A stretch of 64,000 nt of DNA from Desarmillaria ectypa (GCA_030407005.1 JAUDYN010000005.1:1054001-1118000); one strand, 5' to 3'. Shown: positions 1 through 16,555, counted from the first letter of the stretch. Notes: a model not told the origin generated them from the sequence alone. Made by a program: numbers and translations.

Positions 1-977
1 GTGGTACTACTGTACGGCGATGAGCCATACCCAGCAGAGTATCCACTTGGTGCGGGATCAGAGAAAGCTCCGTATTGATCCATACTCGGCCGGCCTGAAT
101 ATGCCGTTGATGCTGGTCGTTGGGCACTTGCTCCACTGTATCGATTGGTATCCGAGAACGGATCCTGGGCTGTGACGCCACCAGTTGGCGGTGCATGATG
201 GGGGATGCTGGTGCTGTCGTCCTCGTCCTCATCATACTGAGTGACAGACTCATGGTCCATTGGAGGTGCAAATGGCTCGTCTTGAGGTTTCCTTCCTCTC
301 AAAGGCCGGCCGCCGCTTTTTCTCCATTCCCAAACTAACAGTCCAAGAGAAGTCGTCCAGAAAACTGCGCAATGAGAGATCAGCAAAAACGGAAACAAAC
401 ACGAATGAAACACGCACCAAAGGCGAGCCACAGGAAGATGGCGCCAGCCTTCTTGGTACTACACCAACCCGGGAGGCCATTCTTGAAATCGTCACCCTTG
501 TCAGCATTTGGGTCATTATCAGCATTTTTGCACCCTGCTTGGGTCCAAGCTGAGATGGTGACAACAAATCTAGACCAGCGTCAATTGAGGAAGCACCAGA
601 GATTATAGAGCACACACGCAATCAATAAACTGAGAGATGTCTCTGCTCCTGTCAATATGAACCCCACTCTCGGAACCTTCATTGCACGCGCCAAGGTTGC
701 AAGTTTATCGTATTTTTCATAAATAACAGGTACTGCCAGCATAATTGACGCGACAAGCATGCCTAGAACTGTAAGGAAGAGCGTGAAGGACGATAGACCA
801 GCTGGGGGGAAGGAGTCAGTGACATGCAGTCCCACGACGCGTCAGCGGCCACGACTTACAGGGTCCTACATGGTACTTGGCTTGGAAAGAAGCGACGCTA
901 GCAAAACATGCCATCGCTAGGAAGTTGAAGAATATTTGAGAAGCATGGAATACAATGGCTGGTTTGGAGATGATCAT
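1..977 (-). CDS. MARVEL-domain four-helix membrane protein (3' end off window)
   Basis: Reading the minus strand from the ATG at 977, four exons join in frame through three short introns (the first at about 802-859). The protein has four hydrophobic segments in a MARVEL-like arrangement. The first contains FNFLAMACFASVASF; then come the cytosolic-side stretch YEKYDKLATLARAMK, a helix ending in FVVTISAWTQAGC, a cysteine-containing loop (CKNADNDPNADKG ... LPGWCSTKKAG), and a last helix followed by a basic stretch. The tail is acidic, then rich in Ser, Gly, Tyr and Pro, and runs off the left edge, so the stop is not seen. MARVEL proteins act in membrane apposition and vesicle or eisosome-like domains; the specific role here is unknown. 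An upstream ATG at 1114 is in frame across a possible intron but would add a fifth helix, so 977 is preferred. Confidence 0.72.
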
Positions 978-994
978 CTAGAGGACGCGTCTGG

Positions 995-1427
995 TCAGCA
1001 CATGGTACAGTCAAAGGGGTGAAAACAGCAGAAAATGACGCGAACATAGAGCCAGAGGACCCATATAAGAGGGACGAATAATAGGAATACGAGTGCGCTG
1101 GTGCCCTCGCCCATGCAGCTACTGCAGACGGAGATGAAGAAACATGAACGCTTATGTAATCATACAGTTGGGTTCTTTGGGTTCATGTTACGTTTTAGCA
1201 GGCACCATGTCCGGCCCAGCGAGATGGGTGAAAGGAAACTGGCGTAGAATTTGGTCCTATGAACGATGCTCAACACTCACGTCGTCCTCGAATCTCGCAT
1301 GCCCTATCCCTCCGTTGCCTAAACTCGATATCCCTGTAGATGATAGCGGTGGTATCGAATGCTTCCTGCCACCGCCCGAGGGCAAAATCCTATCTAAGCC
1401 ATCTTTAATCTTGTCGAGAACGGGCAT
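995..1427 (-). CDS. possible small two-exon protein or upstream exons of the MARVEL gene
   Basis: An ATG at 1427 opens a coding-like stretch of about 49 residues (MPVLDKIKDGLDRILPSGGG ... ARFEDD) that ends at a good GTGAGT donor. Downstream on the same strand lies a short hydrophobic segment (SALVFLLFVPLIWVLWLY) that stops at 995, only 17 bases before the MARVEL start. The two can be joined in frame through a roughly 130-base intron with an AAG acceptor, giving a small single-helix protein. They could instead be leader exons of the MARVEL gene. I do not recognise the protein. The codon pattern looks real; the gene structure is a guess. Confidence 0.28.
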
Positions 1428-2769
1428 GATGTTGCTGTTTTAACGTCGAAATGTCGTTACTGTCGTATGTCGAAAAGCGTTGTTGGAAATGCTTGCCGGC
1501 CTCTCTAGCTCGGTAGAGTAAGTAGGTGGTGGTGGTCAATGAGTAAGAACGTGATGGATGTAATTAGGGCAGAGTCAACCGCAGCAGAGTGAGGCTGCGT
1601 TTGCTGTGGTTCGTGGTGGTCGCTGTTAAGGATGGCACCGCCACGTGCCGCCCGCTGTCGTCATAGCTTATACACTTCCGAAGCCAATCACAAAGCGAAT
1701 TGATTACCTTGAAATTATTTACCAACGTTCATTTACAGCAAGAAAAAAACGTTACAAGGCCTTGTGCGACAGTCGACGAATCACTGAGTACTGACGGGGC
1801 CGAACAGCTAAGCAACTTCGAACCACCGTCAATTTCATGGCAATAACAAGCTCGAGGTCGGCGATACAAATCGGTCCGTCGCAGGATCGCATCCACTCAA
1901 TTAGCGGCATTATACTGACACCTACAGTGCCGTTAGCCACTTTCTAAGACGCTGAAGTAAGTGTTACAAATCAGAGAAGACGGATAGCAGAAATACCTGA
2001 TGAATTGCGGAGATCCTAGTTGTCCGTACCAAGCTCAACTTCCGAGAATATTCTCCGCCAGTTTCAATTGACTTGGCAAAGGAATTTCATACTCTAGGCA
2101 TCCAATATATATGGAGAGCTCCCTATCAGCAACGTGATGAGTGAAAGGAAAGAAAGGGGAGCCCCAAAAGCCTGGCGCCACAAATCTTGCAGCATACCAT
2201 ACGCGAGCGTAGAATAGAGAGTTGCTACTCTCAGCGTATCAAGAAAGCAAGCCGGCTCATAAGTCTAGCAGCACTCATAAAAATATACTATCAAGACATG
2301 CATTTTTAGTCCAGGGGATTCAATTAGTGGAAGAGGATACAGAATACTATCCGCATACATGGCTAGCACCACACTAATCACAGTAGTCACAGTACGTTCA
2401 GACCCATCATCATCAGCACGGAGATGGGACAGGATCAGTGGAATGTTACAGTGTTTCTCACATACACAACTTATCAGGAGATGAAAACCATAGAAATTGA
2501 AATCGCCGACGTGACGCATTCTCAGGCCCAGGGGCTATTGATTCCTACTACCCGGCCTTCGATAGTCGTTCCCTCTAAACAACACGTAAAAAAGAAGAGA
2601 AGAATAACTGTTGCTGTGATCTCAAGGTCTCCGTTGACCCCTTCGGCTTCGACGAAGTCTTCACATTATTACTCAAGAAGCCTGATCCTCCATAAACCAA
2701 CAATCTGGGCCAGTCCATTTCGAGACAGTGGATGGATCTGGTTGATTCAGGGTAGTGGAAAGGGTTGAG
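1428..2769. other. intergenic stretch without a supported gene
   Basis: About 1.3 kb holding only short open frames with no recognisable domain, no good splice pattern and no long codon-biased run. It probably contains the promoter of the minus-strand gene or genes to the left and part of the promoter of the ORF at 2850. Confidence 0.5.
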
Positions 2770-2777
2770 TATATAAG
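2770..2777 (+). promoter_or_regulatory. TATA box upstream of the ORF at 2850
   Basis: The sequence TATATAAG lies about 75 bases before the ATG at 2850. A pyrimidine-rich leader (CCTCTCTCTCTC) lies between them, a common fungal core-promoter layout. Confidence 0.5.
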
Positions 2778-2849
2778 CGCGGGACTCATGATTCAAGAAG
2801 CCTCAAGTTCGCCTCGCCCTCGCGTCCTCTCTCTCTCAATTTCGTTTCG

Positions 2850-3308
2850 ATGTTTCAAACCAACCTCAACTGTCTGCACCATCAGAAACTTCAAGTCTAC
2901 ACTGGTACCGAGCTAGCCAAGGAGAATGGAAAGCACTGGTCCCCGTCAGACACCATCAAACATCCCTCATCAGGTCCACAGCATAGCACAAACATCGTGA
3001 GCGACATGATAGTCTCGTTCTCATCGTCACCTTGGAGACGGATCATTCATCCATACCCTGCACATACTTTCCAAAGTAGTTCATTGCACAAGGAACATCC
3101 CTTTGACGCGCCGTTGGAAATCGAAGCCAAGAAATTGAGAAAGATGCTCGATGCCATCCGCAGCGAGAATGCTTTTCTGGAGAAAGAACACCGCCGACTT
3201 CAAGAACAGCTCGAGAATCTCAGGATATTGCTTCTCTTGTCCGCGACGCACAGAAAAGAGTGGGCAACAATGAGCAGTCCGCAATCATCTGCGATATCTC
3301 ACTGCTGA
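2850..3308 (+). CDS. hypothetical coiled-coil protein, frame possibly broken at its end
   Basis: An ORF of 152 codons follows a TATA box and a CT-rich leader. Its last third is a strong predicted coiled coil (from about residue 90: IEAKKLRKMLDAIRSENAF onwards, rich in Glu, Lys, Leu and Arg). At about 3220 the coiled-coil pattern stops in this frame but continues in the next one (IASLVRDAQKRVGNNEQSA, then ISLLRAEKR up to a GTAAGC donor-like site at about 3322). This suggests a one-base frameshift or an unrecognised splice. Small heptad proteins of this kind with unknown role are common in Agaricomycetes. I do not recognise it. It may be a decaying paralogue. Confidence 0.4.
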   Translation: MFQTNLNCLHHQKLQVYTGTELAKENGKHWSPSDTIKHPSSGPQHSTNIVSDMIVSFSSSPWRRIIHPYPAHTFQSSSLHKEHPFDAPLEIEAKKLRKMLDAIRSENAFLEKEHRRLQEQLENLRILLLLSATHRKEWATMSSPQSSAISHC

Positions 3309-3675
3309 GGGCAGAGAAGAGGTAAGCAGGGTAACCGAAGCTGCTCGGATATTTTTTGACCGCATCCTTCGTGGCAGCACGCGAATTAGTATTCTGAATA
3401 GTTGTTTTCTCTAACGATGAGTAACGTAGATACCAACTCGGAGTCGATAAGATTTTAATCAGACCTGCATGAAGTCCTCGATGTCATGCGAAAAAGCTGG
3501 GATATTTTCGCCTTGCCATGTATGAATGGCACCGATGGCACCTGACTGTCATTTTCGCCAATGTGGTGCATGCTAGGACAACTTTTAAGATACAATTGAA
3601 CTAAGGCGTGGTAACATTCACACCGAGTCTAAAACAAAAAATTTACTTGTTTCTAAAAACGCAGTACATGCACCT

Positions 3676-4657
3676 CTATGCAGACTTCGCGTTTGATGGC
3701 ATTTGCTCTCGAACAATAGCAATTATATCCTGGAATCCGTGGGGCTGACCAGGGGCGTAGCGTTCGTATGTTGGCTGTTTATCGAAAGCGAGTTGGGCGA
3801 CAGAAATCTGGGAAGGAATGATGAGATGACACAGCCACCACTGAAGGGGAACATACAAGAATATCCGAGGTAAGACCTTTGACGGGTGATGCAGTACTTC
3901 GAAATCGGTGCATACGATACGGTGTGTTCCCCAAGAGTGGGACCAACGAGTCGGTCGTATTCTGGTATACTTGTCAGAGGTATCATGTTGACACAGAAAT
4001 TGTCACTTACATGTAGCTCGTTTTCGTAAGACCAGTCTTCGGAACCGAACGTGGCTAAGGCATCATGTTTTACAATCTTCGGATCAAGGAGGGCTTCTAA
4101 TGGATGACTAAATATACGAGACACTTCGTCTTTGGAAGCGGTTAGTCCTTCCAGGATGCTGTTGTCAGTCAACAGGGCGACAACCGGGGTGACAAGCAGT
4201 CTGTGGAGCGACAGAAATGGTTCGAAGGTACACAACGTTTGGATGTGAGGCCAATCTAACGGAAGACCGACTTCCTCGTGCGCTTCTCTATACTTGTAGT
4301 CCATACGTGAGGGCCAGGCATATAAAGAAGCAGGAAAAAAGCTTACGGCTGTGTGAATGAGATCCTGGTCTGTATTGTCTACCCTGCCACCTGGCAGGGC
4401 GGTCTGTCCAGCATGAGTCCTCAACAGCTTAGACCGAGTCGTCAGCAGTACGCGTAATTGACCAGCATCCTCGTAAAGAAGCACAAGAACAGCGGCGAGT
4501 GATGACGAAGGGAAAGTTGAACTGGTCAGTGTATTGGTACTTTCTGCAATAGAGACACAATAAGGTAAGTGACGGACAGATCTATATTCTGAACTCCGTG
4601 GCTCTTCAGACGAGCGACAGCAGCCTGGTTCCAATCTGTCCAATCCAAAAGTGACAT
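3676..4657 (-). CDS. Nudix hydrolase, Pcd1-like CoA/nucleotide diphosphatase
   Basis: The minus strand encodes a Nudix domain. The entry strand is AAVLVLLYED, followed by TTRSKLLRTHAGQTALPGG and the Nudix box (GGRVDNTDQDLIHTA, then REAHEEVGLP after a short intron), with the REx2EE metal-binding core. Two more introns (about 3964-4012 and 3801-3852) restore a C-terminus with YRMHRFRSTASPVKGLTSDI and YERYAPGQP, typical of the peroxisomal/mitochondrial CoA diphosphatase group. Members cleave CoA and related diphosphates with Mg2+. The 5' end is not settled: MSLLDWTDWNQAAVARLKSH from ATG 4657 is plausible, but I could not find a clean donor/acceptor pair joining it to the core. The gene diverges from the gene at 4769, with 111 bases between starts. 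The last three residues are SA plus the preceding K, not a clear peroxisomal signal. Confidence 0.8.
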
Positions 4658-4768
4658 GGTGGTGGTTGAAGGTCAAGGGTCCTACATCAAGTGATTTGTC
4701 AGCGATAAGTTTGTTCGATGTTTTTGTGTGTTTACCAAGGCCGTCGACACCTACCACCACCATCGCCA

Positions 4769-7616
4769 ATGGGCGAGCGAAACACTCCTTCATCAGGACT
4801 TCTATCAGGCGTTTTCCACTACATATCGAACGAAGTCGATGCTTTTATCACCAATGCCACTGGAGGGACAGTCATGCTAGTGCGCCACAGCCCTTTCTTC
4901 ACCTTGAAGCCATGAGGTTAACTAGACTTGCATTTTTATTCTTGGCAGCATCAAGACCGGCCTGCCGAACCGCGCGCCGACGAGGCGCCCAGGGCCCGTA
5001 ATACATCTCGCAGGACCAATCTTATCCAAGAGGACGAGTATGCCTCCGAGGACGACGACAGCCTCACCGGTGGGCGGAAACACGAGCGTCAACATCGGCA
5101 CGAGCTGGCCCGCGCCAAATCTATACCGAATACCAAGAAACGCGTCAAACAAAGGGCAAAATGCACAGAATATGTAGATGAAGGTACGCTTGGAATTACG
5201 GCAATAATGTCGAGCTCACGTTAATTTGACAGTGCTTTCGGCATCTGAGCACTCCACCTCTTCATCACCATCACCGCCCCCTCTTCCGGCTGCTCTCCGT
5301 CGTAGACCGTCAATTACCATGCCAGGGTCTCTGTTTCCTCGCTCACCATCACTTGTTCCGGAAGGCCTTAATGAACGACATGTACGATTCAAGCCCAACA
5401 TCGTCAGCCCAACTCCTGCTCGGCCGGTCAACGAGCCTGGTCCTTCACAGTTTCGCCCGCCAATGGTACCTTCTGTTAAAGCGGCGGTTAATCGGTTTCG
5501 TGTTGAGCGGGACCATGCGGACCCTTCCATCCTCCTCCCAAAGACTTCACCCCAACGCTTGACCGGTCAGTCTTTCGTGCGGCCACTTGGTCACCGAAAT
5601 GCATCCACAGACGGAGAGTCTTTACGCGTATCTGATGACAGTGACGACGATGACGATGAGTATCCCCCGCGCATAAGTACTAGTGCCAAAGGCAAAGGAC
5701 GCGCCGTTGATGATTTTATGAATGGAGACACTTCGGGACATGTTCGTGTTCGAGGTATAGAACGGGAACTTGTAGCTGCTCGAGAGGAACAGCGAAGAAA
5801 TGAAAAGCGTAGGGCAACTGAAGCAAACACCGGAAATATAGAGAAAGAAAAGAACAGTGACAAGGAACGAATACGAATGCTAGAAGAGGAAATCATGAGA
5901 TTAAAAGATGAGGTACTTACTTCAATTTCTTTCATGTTCAATGTTAATAAAAGTTACTGTCAGCTCTCCCGAAGGCCCGCGAATGCTATATCGTCCCTCC
6001 CTTTCCCTCCGCCACCACCCCCGCCTCCGCCGCCGCCTCCGGCCTCTTTTAATACACGAGCGCCAACAGCAATTGGTACGCCACTTTTTGCTTCGGCAAG
6101 AGCGTCATTAAAACCTGCGCCAATGCCTACTGAGGCACCCATAAATCCCTTGTATGCTCCACGAAGACAGGGTATGCCGACCGTCGGCGTCACACCAGAT
6201 AAGATGGCTGCGTTCTTGAACGAAATGAAAACCGTGCGACTCAGGAAAGTATCTAATGGTCCTTCAGCGCCTGTTTCTCGTCGTGAAAGTAGCGAGTCTC
6301 TCAGAGATCGAAGCTTTTCTACTGGCAGTAGATTATCGCAGCGAATAGACAGTCTATACTCGTCTACGTCTTCAACCGCGTCGCTGCCGCCGACGCTCTT
6401 GTCTTCCATTAGGAACTGCAGTGACGATGATGCTATTCCTACAGGTGCAAAGAGAAAGAGGAATGACACTGAAAATGCATTGCAAGACGAATCGGGTGAG
6501 TAACTACCCCTCTTGTACGCTAGCGCACTTTCTCAATCATCCCTAGACGCTGCCGTTAAAAAGCGATCTATTGCAGCATCGTCTGATTCTAGCTTCGCTT
6601 CGGTATCTAGTTCAGCTTCTCATATACCCATAACCAAGAATACAGCGGCCATTTCTCCATTTTCATCGTCGTCTAACGCACAACCTTGCCCACCTCCGCC
6701 CTCACGCATTCCACGACCTATACAACGCGCCCCTGTTGGCGCAACGCCTTCTCTATGTTCAGATAATGACGGAACAAGTCTAGATGACGCTCCGCCGTCA
6801 ACTCCACCCTTGGAAAATAGACCGAGCTTCCTCGACTACGAAATCCCGATTCGGGGTGAATCGGATAATCCCGACGTCGATATGGATGACGAAAGAGAAG
6901 AATCGCTACCTTGTTTGCCAGCTTCTCGACCGGCAACCCCTTACAAGCCTAAACCTTCTGTGGACGTCTTCGCTAAGCGTCCACCTGTGTCCCCACTACC
7001 GGCGCCATCTCCTCGCAAACCACGCCCACCGTATAGACAATCTCGGCCCACGCCTGCTCCTCCATCCCGTGAAGAGATGAGCGAAGAAGACCCGTTGTCA
7101 CTACAAGCCTCTCAGCCTGACAATGATCCCATTCCTCGTCCAGCATCTAGGCAGACTGGGAAGGACGTCTTTCTCGCACAAGTTGATCAGGCGAAGAAGC
7201 TACAAGAGCAGACTCGTCGTAACAGCGTGGCGTCTACCGCTGCGGCATCGCAGTCGCGGGCCTCTTCTGTCTCAAGAATTTCTAGAAGAAGACCGACTCT
7301 GGATGAAGAATTATGGGAGGCGGATAAACGGTTATTGCTCGCTCAGGCTAATGGCGACGAGGAAGACGATCTCGAAAGCGGTATCTTCGTGGGTGTCGGA
7401 ACAAGAAGTAAGAACCAAGGTTTCTTGGCTCATGGCGGTGCCGGCGGTCCTCCGGTCTTTATGGGTGTTGGTTACGTGGAAGGTGCGGAAGAAGAGGAGA
7501 GCGGTCACCTCAGGAACGAGGTACAAGACAAGCGAGACACCGACGGTATCCCCGAGGAGCCATCTCCGTCACGTCGGAAGAAAAAGCCAACCAAGAAAAA
7601 AAGGGGGAAACGTTGA
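4769..7616 (+). CDS. large proline-rich protein with WH2-like motif and basic C-terminus
   Basis: Five exons join in frame. Introns are about 4885-4952, 5185-5232, 5912-5961 and 6497-6546, all GT-AG. The product is about 860 residues. It starts with a short helical segment (SGLLSGVFHYISNEVDAF), then low-complexity acidic and Ser/Pro-rich regions, a charged coiled coil near residue 300 (RGIERELVAAREEQRRNEKR and following), and a run of about 12 prolines. Next comes MAAFLNEMKTVRLRKVS, which resembles a WH2 actin-binding motif (hydrophobic face followed by LRKV). The protein ends in a lysine/arginine cluster (KKKPTKKKRGKR). A proline run plus WH2-like motif is typical of actin regulators that bind profilin and G-actin, but the basic tail could also be a nuclear signal. 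Function is inferred; I know no characterised orthologue. Confidence 0.72.
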
Positions 7617-7874
7617 GTTGTACTGTAATCTATCTGTGAATATGTATACGTGTGCTCTCTGTTTTCTTGTTTCATCCTTTCCGAGGACTTCATTCTTGTT
7701 TGTTGCTGTCAAGTCGCATATCTTATCACGTTTGTTTAAGTAGTTTATTGTATTAGTTTCTACTTAGAATATCTTGGACTCAATGTATATGAGGTTTAGT
7801 GAGCGAGTGAAAGGAATGTAAATTGGTAAATGAAGCTAAGGGATTCAGTGCAATGCGGTATATCAAAGAACGCA

Positions 7875-10091
<2,217 letters not shown>

Positions 10092-11114
10092 TCTGTACCG
10101 ATAAAGAGAACGAAGAGGTAGAGCCTGGGGGATAAATCCCAATGACATGCAGTCCCTTTATACATGTACGGGTAGCCCTGTCGGAAGAGGAATCCAAAAG
10201 ACCTTTGGAAATCGAAAGAGAGTCGTCGTGATCCGTTCAAGTTCATGTGCTGGCTGCGCAAGCTGTTCCTCATGGACTCAATCTAGAAATGAGATCTAAC
10301 ATGTTGGAAGCCAGGAGAGAAATCCATTTTAATGTTGCGTCGTTATCATCTGGTGCAGTAGGCTGTGATAAAGCGAGGTCGAGAATAACTTGTACTAGTT
10401 TCACGAAGAGTCATCCATATGGCTACTGTGAACGAGATACCCGTAGGTCGTGTGCTGCTCACGGGTAGCTAGCCTGAGCCCGACGATGGCAGAGCAGTCA
10501 AAGAAAACAACCAAGTCGCCAAAGGAGAGCGCTCTGCAGTGGCGGCCGCGTCGATGCAGTAGCTGCCAATGAGCAATAAAACTTGTTCTAGTAGCCTCTA
10601 TTCCTTGTCAACGGACGATGGTCAATACTGCGAAGTTCGACTACATTGGACCGAGGATCCCACGCAGATAGCCAAAGAGCTTCCTCCCAAAACGTGCATG
10701 TGCTGGATGGTGCTACCAACCTTAAGTTAATGGTACCTTTCGGAGGTTTCGACGTACACTTGCTACGAGGTTGGAACCCGAGCATGGAATGTGAAAGTGA
10801 CAGTGCATATGGTGCTACACTGTACTACAGTACTGCCGTTGATCCGCAGCAGTAATTGAGCTCCAAATGTCCTCTGGGTCCGACCCAGGTGATAATGTCT
10901 ACCTTACACAGGTCGCTTCCAAAGGATAAGCGATAAGGAATGCATCATCGAAGCGGCGGCAAAATATTTGCAACTACAGATTAATCTGAGGATCATACAA
11001 TAATAAGCGTGTCTAGGTACAAGTCTACATCTATCCTGGCTCGTAACAGCGGCTCAAAGACACAGTCTCAACAAATAACGACGGCACAAGCACAGAACCA
11101 CGACACACACTCGC
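10092..11114. other. intergenic; chitinase promoter and helicase 3' flank
   Basis: About 1 kb between the chitinase start and the helicase stop. Short open frames are present but none has a domain, bias or splice support. The part next to 10091 should contain the chitinase promoter and leader. Confidence 0.5.
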
Positions 11115-13815
<2,701 letters not shown>

Positions 13816-14170
13816 TGTATTGTGTGATAAAATGAAGGGTAAAGGGGAAGGTGATGGAAGAAAACAAGGGAGAGCAAACGAGTAAAATTTCGCTTAACTT
13901 GGGGATGTATGATCACGTGATATACCAAACAAGAAGCACAGCCATCCGGAACATGGGGATTCAATTTCCTCCGCCTGAATCACAGGCTTGTTATCGTCCA
14001 CGACATTTATAAAGCAGGATTACGGTAGAAAGAGATAACTATGTGTGTATGCTAGTCCCTTTGAAAATATATAACGGTATATTCGTTCGCATAGCATGAA
14101 GGGTATGTGCAAATGTAACAAGTGAAAACGAATAAAAGCTACAAGCAAGCAGATGTGTAGGGAGAAAACA

Positions 14171-15158
14171 TTACATGACGATGCAGCTGTCCTTCCCTCT
14201 CTTCGGTCTCTTCTTCGGTGTGATGTCGTGCGGGTACCTCTTTCGCATCTGTCTCAGTAGATCCTCGAATACATCAGACACATGCCAATTCCGTTTGGCG
14301 GACGTTTCATAGAATGGATGTTCCCAGCGATTGGCAAGGTCCTGTATATAACCTTTCTGCACTTCGCGCTCGTTGACGAGATCCAGCTTAGTACCGACAA
14401 CGACGATAGGGATGTCCTGTTATCAGACGTGAGCAAAGCGGCGTTCTTATTGCAAAGGTGATCTGACAGTATCTCCGCCTTTGATTCTGTATATCTGCTG
14501 CCGCAGGTGATCGACCTCCTTTAAACTGGCCTCTTGGGTCAAGCTGCGGGCGAGTAAGACCATGTCGGAGACGACAATGCGCTGACTCGCCTGAAGACAA
14601 GGACAAACCCAAGTCCTGCCTGCGCAGTGGTCAGCGAGCTGTATGGGTGATGGGCGATACCACGGACCTTGATATACACTTCGTTGAGACTTGTGAACTG
14701 TTCAGCGCCTGCAGTGTCCAATATTTCTAGCTAAAGAAACAGAACATAAGTAAGCATTCGATGCCAAAGAGGAAGCAAGCACAGCGTCGTTCTACGGTGC
14801 GAGAGTGAAGATGATGGGTGCTGAACGACGACAGACACATACCGTAGAGAGTTGTCCATCAAGTTGCACAGTCCGTCGATACTCCTCTAATCCTCAATGA
14901 TCAAGCTCCCGTACGACGAGCCACTACAAGTCGACCGACCTTCAATTGTGGGATCATAGTAATCAATGAACACATCTCGTATGTATCGCACTGCATACAA
15001 CGAGGTCAGACGCAGTCAGCAGCCAGTACGAGACAAACCTGTAAGCGCAGACTTCCCCACACCTCCAGCTGTAACGAGAACGGAGATCAGCCAGGCATCG
15101 ATAGGCCTGCAGGAAAACAGCACGGACCCCCAAGGACGACGACGTTGAACTTGCGCAT
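14171..15158 (-). CDS. Rsr1/Bud1-Rap-type small GTPase
   Basis: Joined exons give a Ras-superfamily protein: P-loop LGAGGVGKSALT (Gly at the Ras-12 position), effector loop YDPTIEEEYR, switch II DTAGAEQF, a GTKLD-type guanine motif, ETSAKRN, and a C-terminal CaaX box CIVM after a basic stretch (PKKRPKRGKDS), which predicts prenylation and plasma-membrane targeting. The SLNEVYIK stretch and effector loop fit the Rap/Rsr1 branch, which sets bud site and polarity through Cdc42. One intron (14544-14590) uses a GC-AG pair (donor AG|GCGAGT). The gene diverges from the cyclophilin gene, with 210 bases between the two ATGs. Confidence 0.87.
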
Positions 15159-15368
15159 TCAGACGGCCCTCGACGCCCTGTGCGTCACTACTGACGCCGA
15201 CAGCGAATCAAAATCGATTTGGGTAGCAGAACTGAAATAGACAGGTAAGACAAAGAGAGCATGGCCGTGAGAGCCTTATAAAAATACCGCCAAGCAGCCC
15301 CAAGCGCGTTCGTGCAGGGTCGTGGCTCCTTCCTCTTCGATTTCCAGTTGCCACCCACACGACACACG

Positions 15369-16555
15369 ATGTCCCGACCAAGGGTATTCATGGACTTTTC
15401 TGTCGACGGCCAGTCATTGGGAAGGTAGTCTGTCATGATTTCCCTGCTGTGATTCATGCTGACGCGGCGCATACAGGGTCGTCTTTGAGCTTTTTAGCGA
15501 TACTGCACCGAAAACAAGCGAAAAGTGGGCTCAATGTTTAGCCATAAGGATCCTTTTCTCACAAATAAATCAGCTTCAGAGCCCTATGTACCGGAGAAAA
15601 GGGCATCTCATCGTCGGGCGTGCCGCTCTACTACAAAAACACCATCCTGCACCGGTGCATCAAAGATTTCATGATTCAAGGAGGAGGCATGTGTCTTTCT
15701 ATCGAAATTGGCATATCTGACCTTCCAACAGACTTCATGAAGCGCAACGGCACTGGCGGCGAATCAATATACGGAGGCATGTTTCCTGACGAAGACCTCA
15801 CCCGGCCCCTGGATTCGGAAGCCTTGCTCTGCATGGCGAATAGAGGTCCCAATACCAACGGTTCTCAGTTCTTTATCACCCTGAGGGAATGTCCCCACCT
15901 GAACGGCGCGTCATATCTCCATTTTTGCCGTAGCATACACTCACTTGCGCCACAGGCAAACACGTCGTATTCGGAAAGGTCATTAGCGGTTACGATGACG
16001 TTGTCAAAAAAATCGTCGATGTCCCTGTAGATGTGAAGGATCGTCCCACAACCCCCGTTACAATCACCAGTTGTGGCGAGCTTGAGCTTCGCAAAAAGCA
16101 ACGTAGGTTTCTTTTTGACTGGCACTCCATCAACCTCACGTCGTGTCAAGCCTCAAAGCGTGATCGCTCCGTCTCGGAAGAAAAGGAAAACGAAGACCGT
16201 AGGAGGCGCTCCCATCACCGTTCTCCAAGTACAGATTCAGAGCCTTCGCGTCGTCACCGCAAGACATTCAAGCGAAAGAAGCGTAGTGAGGACACGAAGA
16301 AGGACGAAACACCATTACAAGAAACCGAAGAAGAGTACGACGCAAGACTCGAGAGGGAGGAGAATGAACGAATAGCAGAGCAAAGAAGGAAAGAATTGGA
16401 AAGAATCAAGCGTCAACGCGAAGCCGAACTTGAGCCAAAAAATGGCGTACGCTTCAAAGGTGTGCTTTTCATGTTACATTCTTAATTTCAACTCATGCCC
16501 CATTCTAGGGCGAGGAAGAATGAAATTTATTGATCCCGAGTCTACATATAGATAG
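15369..16555 (+). CDS. nuclear RS-type peptidyl-prolyl isomerase (cyclophilin G/NKTR-like)
   Basis: Starting at [15 protein letters not shown], exons build a cyclophilin domain ([57 protein letters not shown]). The catalytic Arg and Phe residues are kept. The Trp that binds cyclosporin in cyclophilin A is His here (ECPHLNG). After the domain, [11 protein letters not shown] leads into an Arg/Ser/Lys/Glu-rich tail ([20 protein letters not shown]) and a charged coiled coil, ending [12 protein letters not shown], the usual end of RS cyclophilins of splicing speckles. It probably isomerises prolines in spliceosomal proteins. Two introns are best explained as GC-AG: 15687-15731 and 15906-15955. Confidence 0.88.

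Noticed and set aside
5960..6469. Minus-strand glycine-run open frame opposite the proline tract
   Set aside because: A mirror of the CCN proline repeat of the plus-strand gene.
10773..10790. tRNA T-arm-like string (GGTTGGAACCC)
   Set aside because: No acceptor stem, D arm or anticodon arm fits around it; no tRNA was recognised anywhere in the window.
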